A DNA stretch of 64,000 nucleotides from Hippasteria phrygiana. Taxonomy: Eukaryota > Echinodermata > Asteroidea > Valvatida > Goniasteridae. Made by a program: the position numbers and the translations under genes. The stretch is taken from assembly GCA_037893225.1 (NCBI GenBank), contig JAZGUH010000258.1:248001-312000 (forward strand), given 5' to 3'. The notes under the pieces were generated by a model. The model was not told where the DNA came from and did no database searches. It worked only from the letters and a program-made list of their open reading frames with translations. The stretch's first letter is position 1. Each line of letters opens with the position of its first letter. Positions 24,301 to 37,572 of this stretch are shown here, piece by piece.

Positions 24301-25278
24301 TGCAATTATCGGCGGCTTCCTAGAGTTAAAACTTGTGGAGAAAATTCAAACCTCGCAATGTTTATTTTCTTCCCGGCCACCATCTGTGTGCAGATTACCT
24401 TTTATTTATTGCTCCATGCCTGTCAAATTCCCTGGGGTATGGACTTGCTTTACTCATTCATAATTGCATGAAATATCAACCAAATTCAGTAATTTTGACA
24501 TGTATGGATAGCTTAGATCTGGCGCTACATGTTGCAATTATCGGCGGCTTCCTAGAGTTAAAACTTGTGGAGAAAATTCAAACCTCGCAATGTTTATTTT
24601 CTTTCCGGCCAACATCTGTGTACATGTTACCGTCTATTTATTGCTCCATGCATGTCAAATTCCCTGGGGTATGGACTTGCTTTACTCATTCATAATTGCA
24701 TGAAATATCAACCAAATTCAGTAATTTTGACATGTATGGATAGCTTAGATCTGGCGCTACATGTTGCAATTATCGGCGGCTTCTTAGAGTTAACACTTGT
24801 GGAGAAAATTCAAACCTCGCAATGTTGATTTTCTTCCCGGCCACCATCTGCGTACAGATTACCTTTTATTTATTGCTCCATGCCTGTCAAATTCCCTGGG
24901 GTATGGACTTGCTTTACTCATTCATAATTGCATGAAATATCAACCAAATTCAGTAATTTTGACATGTATGGATAGCTTAGATCTGGCGCTACATGTTGCA
25001 ATTATCGGCGGCTTCTTAGAGTTAAAACTTGTGGAGAAAATTCAAACCTCGCAATGTTTATTTTCTTTCCGGCCAACATCTGTGTACATGTTACCGTCTA
25101 TTTATTGCTCCATGCATGTCAAATTCCCTGGGGTATGGACTTGCTTCACTCATTCATAATTGCATGAAATATCAACCAAATTCAGTAATTTTGACATGTA
25201 TGGATAGCTTAGATCTGGCGCTACATGTTGCAATTATCGGCGGCTTCTTAGAGTTAACACTTGTGGAGAAAATTCAAA
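21337..25278. repeat. Transition region with a long-range duplicate and a 9-mer (17 monomers)
   Basis: The first part (21,569-23,655, nine monomers, 2,087 bp) has the same monomer order and the same private variants as 13,454-15,540: A, D, C with CTGGGG, B with TTCCTAG, A, D' with TGCGTACAG, A-TTCAC, B-s, E. The offset is 8,115 bp. It then continues with D-GGGCTACC, C-CTCGGG and two B monomers ending in GGCTTCCTAG, which the older segment lacks. The last old-form C monomer (CTGGGGTATGAC) is here, at about 22.1 kb. Confidence 0.86.
22728..24814. repeat. 9-monomer HOR unit (2,087 bp)
   Basis: In order: D', A-TTCAC, B-s, E, D-GGGCTACC, C-CTCGGG, B with GGCTTCCTAG, B with GGCTTCCTAG, A. The same order restarts at 24,815 but with only one of the two B monomers, and the following monomer is then the new GCTCGATGCC form at 26,670. 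The single 231-bp C monomer accounts for 9 x 232 minus 1. Confidence 0.86.
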
Positions 25279-26669
25279 CCTCGCAATGTTTATTTTCTTC
25301 CCGGCCACCATCTGTGTGCAGATTATCTTGTATTTATTGCTCCATGCCTGTAAAATTCCCTGGGGTATGGACTTGCTTTACTCATTCATAATTGCATGAA
25401 ATATCAACCAAATTCAGTAATTTTGACATGTATGGATAGCTTAGATCTGGCGCTACATGTTGCAATTATCGGCGGCTTCTTAGAGTTAACACTTGTGGAG
25501 AAAATTCAAACCTCGCAATGTTTATTTTCTTTCCAGCCAACATCTGTGTACATGTTACCGTCTATTTATTGCTCCATGCATGTCAAATTCCCTGGGGTAT
25601 GGACTTGCTTTACTCATTCATAATTGCATGAAATATCAACCAAATTCAGTAATTTTGACATGTATGGATAGCTTAGATCTGGCGCTACATGTTGCAATTA
25701 TCGGCGGCTTCTTAGAGTTAACACTTGTGGAGAAAATTCAAACCTCGCAATGTTGATTTTCTTCCGGGCTACCATCTGTGTGCAGATTACCTTTTATTTA
25801 TTGCTCCATGCATGTCAAATTCCCTGGGGTATGGACTTGCTTTACTCATTCATAATTGCATGAAATATCAACCAAATTCAGTAATTTTGACATGTATGGA
25901 TAGCTTAGATCTGGCGCTACATGTTGCAATTATCGGCGGCTTCTTAGAGTTAAAACTTGTGGAGAAAATTCAAACCTCGCAATGTTTATTTTCTTTCCGG
26001 CCAACATCTGTGTGCATATTACCTTCTATTTATTGCTCCATGCCTGTCAAATTCCCTCGGGTATGACTTGCTTTACTCATTCATAATTGCATGAAATATC
26101 AACCAAATTCAGTAATGTTGACATGTATGGGTAGCTTAGATCTGGCGCTACATGTTGCAATTATCGGCGGCTTCTTAGAGTTAACACTTGTGGAGAAAAT
26201 TCAAACCTCGCAATGTTTATTTTCTTCCCGGCCACCATCTGTGTGCAGATTACCTTTTATTTATTGCTCCATGCCTGTCAAATTCCCTGGGGTATGGACT
26301 TGCTTTACTCATTCATAATTGCATGAAATATCAACCAAATTCAGTAATTTTGACATGTATGGATAGCTTAGATCTGGCGCTACATGTTGCAATTATCGGC
26401 GGCTTCCTAGAGTTAAAACTTGTGGAGAAAATTCAAACCTCGCAATGTTTATTTTCTTTCCGGCCAACATCTGTGTACATGTTACCGTCTATTTATTGCT
26501 CCATGCATGTCAAATTCCCTGGGGTATGGACTTGCTTTACTCATTCATAATTGCATGAAATATCAACCAAATTCAGTAATTTTGACATGTATGGATAGCT
26601 TAGATCTGGCGCTACATGTTGCAATTATCGGCGGCTTCTTAGAGTTAACACTTGTGGAGAAAATTCAAA

Positions 26670-26901
26670 CCTCGCAATGTTGATTTTCTTCCCGGCCACC
26701 ATCTGTGTGCAGATTACCTTTTATTTATTGCTCGATGCCTGTCAAATTCCCTGGGGTATGGACTTGCTTTACTCATTCATAATTGCATGAAATATCAACC
26801 AAATTCAGTAATTTTGACATGTATGGATAGCTTAGATCTGGCGCTACATGTTGCAATTATCGGCGGCTTCTTAGAGTTAAAACTTGTGGAGAAAATTCAA
26901 A
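26670..26901 (+). repeat. D-r monomer (GCTCGATGCCTGTC)
   Basis: T13G with CTTCCCGG, plus C65G turning GCTCCATGCC into GCTCGATGCC. This is its first appearance from the left. It later marks the 12-mer, 10-mer, 7-mer and 24-mer HORs. From 30,845 a derived form also has A75C (CTGTCCAATTCC), restricted to the 10-mer/7-mer zone, whereas the 24-mer zone and 42.7 kb keep the underived form. A related copy at 57,739 has GCTCC and may be the ancestor or a recombinant. Confidence 0.88.
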
Positions 26902-27365
26902 CCTCGCAATGTTTATTTTCTTTCCGGCCAACATCTGTGTACATGTTACCGTCTATTTATTGCTCCATGCATGTCAAATTCCCTGGGGTATGGACTTGCT
27001 TTACTCATTCATAATTGCATGAAATATCAACCAAATTCAGTAATTTTGACATGTATGGATAGCTTAGATCTGGCGCTACATGTTGCAATTATCGGCGGCT
27101 TCTTAGAGTTAACACTTGTGGAGAAAATTCAAACCTCGCAATGTTGATTTTCTTCCGGGCCACCATCTGTGTGCAGATTACCTTTTATTTATTGCTCCAT
27201 GCATGTCAAATTCCCTGGGGTATGGACTTGCTTTACTCATTCATAATTGCATGAAATATCAACCAAATTCAGTAATTTTGACATGTATGGATAGCTTAGA
27301 TCTGGCGCTACATGTTGCAATTATCGGCGGCTTCTTAGAGTTAAAACTTGTGGAGAAAATTCAAA

Positions 27366-27597
27366 CCTCGCAATGTTTATTTTCTTTCCGGCCAACATCT
27401 GTGTGCATATTACCTTCTATTTATTGCTCCATGCCTGTCAAATTCCCTGGGGTATGGACTTGCTTTACTCATTCATAATTGCATGAAATATCAACCAAAT
27501 TCAGTAATTTTGACATGTATGGATAGCTTAGATCTGGCGCTACATGTTGCAATTATCGGCGGCTTCTTAGAGTTAAAACTTGTGGAGAAAATTCAAA
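27366..27597 (+). repeat. Full-length type C monomer (232 bp, GGTATGGAC)
   Basis: It has type C markers (TTTCCGGCCAAC with GTGCATATTACCTTC and CCTGTC) but lacks the 1-bp loss and reads CTGGGGTATGGAC. It may be the ancestral C state, or a C/A or C/B recombinant that regained the G. It is common from 27 to 57 kb and, in the 10-mer/7-mer zone, ends with GGCTTCGTAG. Confidence 0.87.
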
Positions 27598-28061
27598 CCT
27601 CGCAATGTTTATTTTCTTTCCGGCCAACATCTGTGTACATGTTACCGTATATTTATTGCTCCATGCATGTCAAATTCCCTGGGGTATGGACTTGCTTTAC
27701 TCATTCATAATTGCATGAAATATCAACCAAATTCAGTAATTTTGACATGTATGGATAGCTTAGATCTGGCGCTACATGTTGCAATTATCGGCGGCTTCTT
27801 AGAGTTAACACTTGTGGAGAAATTTCAAACCTCGCAATGTTGATTTTCTTCCGGGCCACCATCTGTGTGCAGATTACCTTTTATTTATTGCTCCATGCAT
27901 GTCAAATTCCCTGGGGTATGGACTTGCTTTACTCATTCATAATTGCATGAAATATCAACCAAATTAAGTAATTTTGACATGTATGGATAGCTTAGATCTG
28001 GCGCTACATGTTGCAATTATCGGCGGCTTCTTAGAGTTAACACTTGTGGAGAAAATTCAAA

Positions 28062-30844
28062 CCTCGCAATGTTTATTTTCTTCCCGGCCACCATCTGTGT
28101 GCAGATTATCTTGTATTTATTGCTCCATGCCTGTAAAATTCCCTGGGGTATGGACTTGCTTTACTCATTCATAATTGCATGAAATATCAACCAAATTCAG
28201 TAATTTTGACATGTATGGATAGCTTAGATCTGGCGCTACATGTTGCAATTATCGGCGGCTTCTTAGAGTTAACACTTGTGGAGAAAATTCAAACCTCGCA
28301 ATGTTTATTTTCTTTCCAGCCAACATCTGTGTACATGTTACCGTCTATTTATTGCTCCATGCATGTCAAATTCCCTGGGGTATGGACTTGCTTTACTCAT
28401 TCATAATTGCATGAAATATCAACCAAATTCAGTAATTTTGACATGTATGGATAGCTTAGATCTGGCGCTACATGTTGCAATTATCGGCGGCTTCTTAGAG
28501 TTAACACTTGTGGAGAAAATTCAAACCTCGCAATGTTGATTTTCTTCCGGGCTACCATCTGTGTGCAGATTACCTTTTATTTATTGCTCCATGCATGTCA
28601 AATTCCCTGGGGTATGGACTTGCTTTACTCATTCATAATTGCATGAAATATCAACCAAATTCAGTAATTTTGACATGTATGGATAGCTTAGATCTGGCGC
28701 TACATGTTGCAATTATCGGCGGCTTCTTAGAGTTAAAACTTGTGGAGAAAATTCAAACCTCGCAATGTTTATTTTCTTTCCGGCCAACATCTGTGTGCAT
28801 ATTACCTTCTATTTATTGCTCCATGCCTGTCAAATTCCCTCGGGTATGACTTGCTTTACTCATTCATAATTGCATGAAATATCAACCAAATTCAGTAATG
28901 TTGACATGTATGGGTAGCTTAGATCTGGCGCTACATGTTGCAATTATCGGCGGCTTCTTAGAGTTAACACTTGTGGAGAAAATTCAAACCTCGCAATGTT
29001 TATTTTCTTCCCGGCCACCATCTGTGTGCAGATTACCTTTTATTTATTGCTCCATGCCTGTCAAATTCCCTGGGGTATGGACTTGCTTTACTCATTCATA
29101 ATTGCATGAAATATCAACCAAATTCAGTAATTTTGACATGTATGGATAGCTTAGATCTGGCGCTACATGTTGCAATTATCGGCGGCTTCCTAGAGTTAAA
29201 ACTTGTGGAGAAAATTCAAACCTCGCAATGTTTATTTTCTTTCCGGCCAACATCTGTGTACATGTTACCGTCTATTTATTGCTCCATGCATGTCAAATTC
29301 CCTGGGGTATGGACTTGCTTTACTCATTCATAATTGCATGAAATATCAACCAAATTCAGTAATTTTGACATGTATGGATAGCTTAGATCTGGCGCTACAT
29401 GTTGCAATTATCGGCGGCTTCTTAGAGTTAACACTTGTGGAGAAAATTCAAACCTCGCAATGTTGATTTTCTTCCCGGCCACCATCTGTGTGCAGATTAC
29501 CTTTTATTTATTGCTCGATGCCTGTCAAATTCCCTGGGGTATGGACTTGCTTTACTCATTCATAATTGCATGAAATATCAACCAAATTCAGTAATTTTGA
29601 CATGTATGGATAGCTTAGATCTGGCGCTACATGTTGCAATTATCGGCGGCTTCTTAGAGTTAAAACTTGTGGAGAAAATTCAAACCTCGCAATGTTTATT
29701 TTCTTTCCGGCCAACATCTGTGTACATGTTACCGTCTATTTATTGCTCCATGCATGTCAAATTCCCTGGGGTATGGACTTGCTTTACTCATTCATAATTG
29801 CATGAAATATCAACCAAATTCAGTAATTTTGACATGTATGGATAGCTTAGATCTGGCGCTACATGTTGCAATTATCGGCGGCTTCTTAGAGTTAACACTT
29901 GTGGAGAAAATTCAAACCTCGCAATGTTGATTTTCTTCCGGGCCACCATCTGTGTGCAGATTACCTTTTATTTATTGCTCCATGCATGTCAAATTCCCTG
30001 GGGTATGGACTTGCTTTACTCATTCATAATTGCATGAAATATCAACCAAATTCAGTAATTTTGACATGTATGGATAGCTTAGATCTGGCGCTACATGTTG
30101 CAATTATCGGCGGCTTCTTAGAGTTAAAACTTGTGGAGAAAATTCAAACCTCGCAATGTTTATTTTCTTTCCGGCCAACATCTGTGTGCATATTACCTTC
30201 TATTTATTGCTCCATGCCTGTCAAATTCCCTGGGGTATGGACTTGCTTTACTCATTCATAATTGCATGAAATATCAACCAAATTCAGTAATTTTGACATG
30301 TATGGATAGCTTAGATCTGGCGCTACATGTTGCAATTATCGGCGGCTTCTTAGAGTTAAAACTTGTGGAGAAAATTCAAACCTCGCAATGTTTATTTTCT
30401 TTCCGGCCAACATCTGTGTACATGTTACCGTATATTTATTGCTCCATGCATGTCAAATTCCCTGGGGTATGGACTTGCTTTACTCATTCATAATTGCATG
30501 AAATATCAACCAAATTCAGTAATTTTGACATGTATGGATAGCTTAGATCTGGCGCTACATGTTGCAATTATCGGCGGCTTCTTAGAGTTAACACTTGTGG
30601 AGAAATTTCAAACCTCGCAATGTTGATTTTCTTCCGGGCCACCATCTGTGTGCAGATTACCTTTTATTTATTGCTCCATGCATGTCAAATTCCCTGGGGT
30701 ATGGACTTGCTTTACTCATTCATAATTGCATGAAATATCAACCAAATTAAGTAATTTTGACATGTATGGATAGCTTAGATCTGGCGCTACATGTTGCAAT
30801 TATCGGCGGCTTCTTAGAGTTAACACTTGTGGAGAAAATTCAAA
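28062..30844. repeat. 12-monomer HOR, copy 2 (2,783 bp)
   Basis: Same order and same private variants as 25,279-28,061, including CGTATATT (about 30,430), GAAATTTC (about 30,603) and AAATTAAGTAA (30,744). After its last monomer the array does not return to B-s but enters the 10-mer with a D-r monomer carrying CTGTCCAATTCC. The border between the two HOR families lies near 30,845. Confidence 0.9.
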
Positions 30845-33164
30845 CCTCGCAATGTTGATTTTCTTCCCGGCCACCATCTGTGTGCAGATTACCTTTTATT
30901 TATTGCTCGATGCCTGTCCAATTCCCTGGGGTATGGACTTGCTTTACTCATTCATAATTGCATGAAATATCAACCAAATTCAGTAATTTTGACATGTATG
31001 GATAGCTTAGATCTGGCGCTACATGTTGCAATTATCGGCGGCTTCTTAGAGTTAAAACTTGTGGAGAAAATTCAAACCTCGCAATGTTTATTTTCTTTCC
31101 GGCCAACATCTGTGTACATGTTACCGTCTATTTATTGCTCCATGCATGTCAAATTCCCTGGGGTATGGACTTGCTTTACTCATTCATAATTGCATGAAAT
31201 ATCAACCAAATTCAGTAATTTTGACATGTATGGATAGCTTAGATCTGGCGCTACATGTTGCAATTATCGGCGGCTTCTTAGAGTTAACACTTGTGGAGAA
31301 AATTCAAACCTCGCAATGTTGATTTTCTTCCGGGCCACCATCTGTGTGCAGATTACCTTTTATTTATTGCTCCATGCATGTCAAATTCCCTGGGGTATGG
31401 ACTTGCTTTACTCATTCATAATTGCATGAAATATCAACCAAATTCAGTAATTTTGACATGTATGGGTAGCTTAGATCTGGCGCTACATGTTGCAATTATC
31501 GGCGGCTTCTTAGAGTTAAAACTTGTGGAGAAAATTCAAACCTCGCAATGTTTATTTTCTTTCCGGCCAACATCTGTGTGCATATTACCTTCTATTTATT
31601 GCTCCATGCCTGTCAAATTCCCTGGGGTATGGACTTGCTTTACTCATTCATAATTGCATGAAATATCAACCAAATTCAGTAATTTTGACATGTATGGATA
31701 GCTTAGATCTGGCGCTACATGTTGCAATTATCGGCGGCTTCGTAGAGTTAAAACTTGTGGAGAAAATTCAAACCTCGCAATGTTTATTTTCTTTCAGGCC
31801 AACATCTGTGTACATGTTACCGTCTATTTATTGCTCCATGCATGTCAAATTCCCTGGGGTATGGACTTGCTTTACTCATTCATAATTGCATGAAATATCA
31901 ACCAAATTCAGTAATTTTGACATGTATGGATAGCTTAGATCTGGCGCTACATGTTGCAATTATCGGCGGCTTCTTAGAGTTAACACTTGTGGAGAAAATG
32001 CAAACCTCGCAATGTTGATTTTCTTCCGGGCCACCATCTGTGTGCAGATTACCTTTTATTTATTGCTCCATGCATGTCAAATTCCCTGGGGTATGGACTT
32101 GCTTTACTCATTCATAATTGCATGAAATATCAACCAAATTCAGTAATTTTGACATGTATGGATAGCTTAGATCTGGCGCTACATGTTGCAATTATCGGCG
32201 GCTTCTTAGAGTTAACACTTGTGGAGAAAATTCAAACCTCGCAATGTTGATTTTCTTCCCGGCCACCATCTGTGTGCAGATTACCTTTTATTTATTGCTC
32301 GATGCCTGTCCAATTCCCTGGGGTATGGACTTGCTTTACTCATTCATAATTGCATGAAATATCAACCAAATTCAGTAATTTTGACATGTATGGATAGCTT
32401 AGATCTGGCGCTACATGTTGCAATTATCGGCGGCTTCTTAGAGTTAAAACTTGTGGAGAAAATTCAAACCTCGCAATGTTTATTTTCTTTCCGGCCAACA
32501 TCTGTGTACATGTTACCGTCTATTTATTGCTCCATGCATGTCAAATTCCCTGGGGTATGGACTTGCTTTACTCATTCATAATTGCATGAAATATCAACCA
32601 AATTCAGTAATTTTGACATGTATGGATAGCTTAGATCTGGCGCTACATGTTGCAATTATCGGCGGCTTCTTAGAGTTAACACTTGTGGAGAAAATTCAAA
32701 CCTCGCAATGTTGATTTTCTTCCGGGCCACCATCTGTGTGCAGATTACCTTTTATTTATTGCTCCATGCATGTCAAATTCCCTGGGGTATGGACTTGCTT
32801 TACTCATTCATAATTGCATGAAATATCAACCAAATTCAGTAATTTTGACATGTATGGATAGCTTAGATCTGGCGCTACATGTTGCAATTATCGGCGGCTT
32901 CTTAGAGTTAAAACTTGTGGAGAAAATTCAAACCTCGCAATGTTGATTTTCTTCCGGGCCACCATCTGTGTGCAGATTACCTTTTATTTATTGCTCCATG
33001 CATGTCAAATTCCCTGGGGTATGGACTTGCTTTACTCATTCATAATTGCATGAAATATCAACCAAATTAAGTAATTTTGACATGTATGGATAGCTTAGAT
33101 CTGGCGCTACATGTTGCAATTATCGGCGGCTTCTTAGAGTTAACACTTGTGGAGAAAATTCAAA
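30845..33164. repeat. 10-monomer HOR, copy 1 (2,320 bp)
   Basis: In order: D-r with CTGTCCAATT, A, D with GGGTAGC, full-length C with GGCTTCGTAG, F, D, D-r with CTGTCCAATT, A, D, D with AAATTAAGTAA. All ten are 232 bp. The D-r, A, D triplet occurs twice inside the unit. F has CTTTCAGGCC and ends in AAAATGCAAACC. The AAATTAAGTAA marker is shared with the 12-mers, which links the two families. Confidence 0.92.
31773..32004 (+). repeat. Type F monomer (CTTTCAGGCC, ending AAAATGCAAACC)
   Basis: This is a type A monomer with C24A (TCAGGCC), preceded by GGCTTCGTAG in the previous unit, and with T228G at its own 3' end. Copies are at 31,773, 34,093, 36,413, 38,037 and 39,661. The spacings of 2,320, 2,320, 1,624 and 1,624 bp define the 10-mer to 7-mer change. 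The third copy has a private T155C (TGTACGGATAG) at about 36,566. Confidence 0.9.
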
Positions 33165-35484
33165 CCTCGCAATGTTGATTTTCTTCCCGGCCACCATCTG
33201 TGTGCAGATTACCTTTTATTTATTGCTCGATGCCTGTCCAATTCCCTGGGGTATGGACTTGCTTTACTCATTCATAATTGCATGAAATATCAACCAAATT
33301 CAGTAATTTTGACATGTATGGATAGCTTAGATCTGGCGCTACATGTTGCAATTATCGGCGGCTTCTTAGAGTTAAAACTTGTGGAGAAAATTCAAACCTC
33401 GCAATGTTTATTTTCTTTCCGGCCAACATCTGTGTACATGTTACCGTCTATTTATTGCTCCATGCATGTCAAATTCCCTGGGGTATGGACTTGCTTTACT
33501 CATTCATAATTGCATGAAATATCAACCAAATTCAGTAATTTTGACATGTATGGATAGCTTAGATCTGGCGCTACATGTTGCAATTATCGGCGGCTTCTTA
33601 GAGTTAACACTTGTGGAGAAAATTCAAACCTCGCAATGTTGATTTTCTTCCGGGCCACCATCTGTGTGCAGATTACCTTTTATTTATTGCTCCATGCATG
33701 TCAAATTCCCTGGGGTATGGACTTGCTTTACTCATTCATAATTGCATGAAATATCAACCAAATTCAGTAATTTTGACATGTATGGGTAGCTTAGATCTGG
33801 CGCTACATGTTGCAATTATCGGCGGCTTCTTAGAGTTAAAACTTGTGGAGAAAATTCAAACCTCGCAATGTTTATTTTCTTTCCGGCCAACATCTGTGTG
33901 CATATTACCTTCTATTTATTGCTCCATGCCTGTCAAATTCCCTGGGGTATGGACTTGCTTTACTCATTCATAATTGCATGAAATATCAACCAAATTCAGT
34001 AATTTTGACATGTATGGATAGCTTAGATCTGGCGCTACATGTTGCAATTATCGGCGGCTTCGTAGAGTTAAAACTTGTGGAGAAAATTCAAACCTCGCAA
34101 TGTTTATTTTCTTTCAGGCCAACATCTGTGTACATGTTACCGTCTATTTATTGCTCCATGCATGTCAAATTCCCTGGGGTATGGACTTGCTTTACTCATT
34201 CATAATTGCATGAAATATCAACCAAATTCAGTAATTTTGACATGTATGGATAGCTTAGATCTGGCGCTACATGTTGCAATTATCGGCGGCTTCTTAGAGT
34301 TAACACTTGTGGAGAAAATGCAAACCTCGCAATGTTGATTTTCTTCCGGGCCACCATCTGTGTGCAGATTACCTTTTATTTATTGCTCCATGCATGTCAA
34401 ATTCCCTGGGGTATGGACTTGCTTTACTCATTCATAATTGCATGAAATATCAACCAAATTCAGTAATTTTGACATGTATGGATAGCTTAGATCTGGCGCT
34501 ACATGTTGCAATTATCGGCGGCTTCTTAGAGTTAACACTTGTGGAGAAAATTCAAACCTCGCAATGTTGATTTTCTTCCCGGCCACCATCTGTGTGCAGA
34601 TTACCTTTTATTTATTGCTCGATGCCTGTCCAATTCCCTGGGGTATGGACTTGCTTTACTCATTCATAATTGCATGAAATATCAACCAAATTCAGTAATT
34701 TTGACATGTATGGATAGCTTAGATCTGGCGCTACATGTTGCAATTATCGGCGGCTTCTTAGAGTTAAAACTTGTGGAGAAAATTCAAACCTCGCAATGTT
34801 TATTTTCTTTCCGGCCAACATCTGTGTACATGTTACCGTCTATTTATTGCTCCATGCATGTCAAATTCCCTGGGGTATGGACTTGCTTTACTCATTCATA
34901 ATTGCATGAAATATCAACCAAATTCAGTAATTTTGACATGTATGGATAGCTTAGATCTGGCGCTACATGTTGCAATTATCGGCGGCTTCTTAGAGTTAAC
35001 ACTTGTGGAGAAAATTCAAACCTCGCAATGTTGATTTTCTTCCGGGCCACCATCTGTGTGCAGATTACCTTTTATTTATTGCTCCATGCATGTCAAATTC
35101 CCTGGGGTATGGACTTGCTTTACTCATTCATAATTGCATGAAATATCAACCAAATTCAGTAATTTTGACATGTATGGATAGCTTAGATCTGGCGCTACAT
35201 GTTGCAATTATCGGCGGCTTCTTAGAGTTAAAACTTGTGGAGAAAATTCAAACCTCGCAATGTTGATTTTCTTCCGGGCCACCATCTGTGTGCAGATTAC
35301 CTTTTATTTATTGCTCCATGCATGTCAAATTCCCTGGGGTATGGACTTGCTTTACTCATTCATAATTGCATGAAATATCAACCAAATTAAGTAATTTTGA
35401 CATGTATGGATAGCTTAGATCTGGCGCTACATGTTGCAATTATCGGCGGCTTCTTAGAGTTAACACTTGTGGAGAAAATTCAAA
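33165..35484. repeat. 10-monomer HOR, copy 2 (2,320 bp)
   Basis: It has the same ten types in the same order as 30,845-33,164, with the rare markers (CTGTCCAATT, GGCTTCGTAG, TCAGGCC, AAAATGCAAA, AAATTAAGTAA) all at +2,320. I see no difference between copies 1 and 2 by eye. Such identity implies a recent duplication or continuing homogenisation. Confidence 0.92.
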
Positions 35485-37572
35485 CCTCGCAATGTTGATT
35501 TTCTTCCCGGCCACCATCTGTGTGCAGATTACCTTTTATTTATTGCTCGATGCCTGTCCAATTCCCTGGGGTATGGACTTGCTTTACTCATTCATAATTG
35601 CATGAAATATCAACCAAATTCAGTAATTTTGACATGTATGGATAGCTTAGATCTGGCGCTACATGTTGCAATTATCGGCGGCTTCTTAGAGTTAAAACTT
35701 GTGGAGAAAATTCAAACCTCGCAATGTTTATTTTCTTTCCGGCCAACATCTGTGTACATGTTACCGTCTATTTATTGCTCCATGCATGTCAAATTCCCTG
35801 GGGTATGGACTTGCTTTACTCATTCATAATTGCATGAAATATCAACCAAATTCAGTAATTTTGACATGTATGGATAGCTTAGATCTGGCGCTACATGTTG
35901 CAATTATCGGCGGCTTCTTAGAGTTAACACTTGTGGAGAAAATTCAAACCTCGCAATGTTGATTTTCTTCCGGGCCACCATCTGTGTGCAGATTACCTTT
36001 TATTTATTGCTCCATGCATGTCAAATTCCCTGGGGTATGGACTTGCTTTACTCATTCATAATTGCATGAAATATCAACCAAATTCAGTAATTTTGACATG
36101 TATGGGTAGCTTAGATCTGGCGCTACATGTTGCAATTATCGGCGGCTTCTTAGAGTTAAAACTTGTGGAGAAAATTCAAACCTCGCAATGTTTATTTTCT
36201 TTCCGGCCAACATCTGTGTGCATATTACCTTCTATTTATTGCTCCATGCCTGTCAAATTCCCTGGGGTATGGACTTGCTTTACTCATTCATAATTGCATG
36301 AAATATCAACCAAATTCAGTAATTTTGACATGTATGGATAGCTTAGATCTGGCGCTACATGTTGCAATTATCGGCGGCTTCGTAGAGTTAAAACTTGTGG
36401 AGAAAATTCAAACCTCGCAATGTTTATTTTCTTTCAGGCCAACATCTGTGTACATGTTACCGTCTATTTATTGCTCCATGCATGTCAAATTCCCTGGGGT
36501 ATGGACTTGCTTTACTCATTCATAATTGCATGAAATATCAACCAAATTCAGTAATTTTGACATGTACGGATAGCTTAGATCTGGCGCTACATGTTGCAAT
36601 TATCGGCGGCTTCTTAGAGTTAACACTTGTGGAGAAAATGCAAACCTCGCAATGTTGATTTTCTTCCGGGCCACCATCTGTGTGCAGATTACCTTTTATT
36701 TATTGCTCCATGCATGTCAAATTCCCTGGGGTATGGACTTGCTTTACTCATTCATAATTGCATGAAATATCAACCAAATTCAGTAATTTTGACATGTATG
36801 GATAGCTTAGATCTGGCGCTACATGTTGCAATTATCGGCGGCTTCTTAGAGTTAACACTTGTGGAGAAAATTCAAACCTCGCAATGTTGATTTTCTTCCC
36901 GGCCACCATCTGTGTGCAGATTACCTTTTATTTATTGCTCGATGCCTGTCCAATTCCCTGGGGTATGGACTTGCTTTACTCATTCATAATTGCATGAAAT
37001 ATCAACCAAATTCAGTAATTTTGACATGTATGGATAGCTTAGATCTGGCGCTACATGTTGCAATTATCGGCGGCTTCTTAGAGTTAAAACTTGTGGAGAA
37101 AATTCAAACCTCGCAATGTTTATTTTCTTTCCGGCCAACATCTGTGTACATGTTACCGTCTATTTATTGCTCCATGCATGTCAAATTCCCTGGGGTATGG
37201 ACTTGCTTTACTCATTCATAATTGCATGAAATATCAACCAAATTCAGTAATTTTGACATGTATGGATAGCTTAGATCTGGCGCTACATGTTGCAATTATC
37301 GGCGGCTTCTTAGAGTTAACACTTGTGGAGAAAATTCAAACCTCGCAATGTTGATTTTCTTCCGGGCCACCATCTGTGTGCAGATTACCTTTTATTTATT
37401 GCTCCATGCATGTCAAATTCCCTGGGGTATGGACTTGCTTTACTCATTCATAATTGCATGAAATATCAACCAAATTCAGTAATTTTGACATGTATGGATA
37501 GCTTAGATCTGGCGCTACATGTTGCAATTATCGGCGGCTTCTTAGAGTTAAAACTTGTGGAGAAAATTCAAA
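35485..37572. repeat. 10-monomer HOR, copy 3, first nine monomers
   Basis: It follows the 10-mer order for nine monomers. The tenth (D with AAATTAAGTAA) and the first two of the next copy (D-r, A) are missing, and the array passes directly to D with GGGTAGC at 37,573. Its monomers from 35,949 to 37,572 are at the same time the first copy of the 7-mer. A private C at about 36,566 (TGTACGG) separates this copy from the others. Confidence 0.9.

Larger units (their letters stand above)
25279..28061. repeat. 12-monomer HOR, copy 1 (2,783 bp)
   Basis: In order: B-s, E, D-GGGCTACC, C-CTCGGG, B with TTCCTAG, A, D-r with GCTCGATGCC, A, D with CATGTC, full-length C, A with CGTATATT and GAAATTTC, D with AAATTAAGTAA. 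Copy 2 follows directly at 28,062. Private changes such as CGTATATT, GAAATTTC and AAATTAAGTAA recur exactly 2,783 bp later, so this is duplication of the whole block. I see no difference between copies by eye. Confidence 0.9.
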
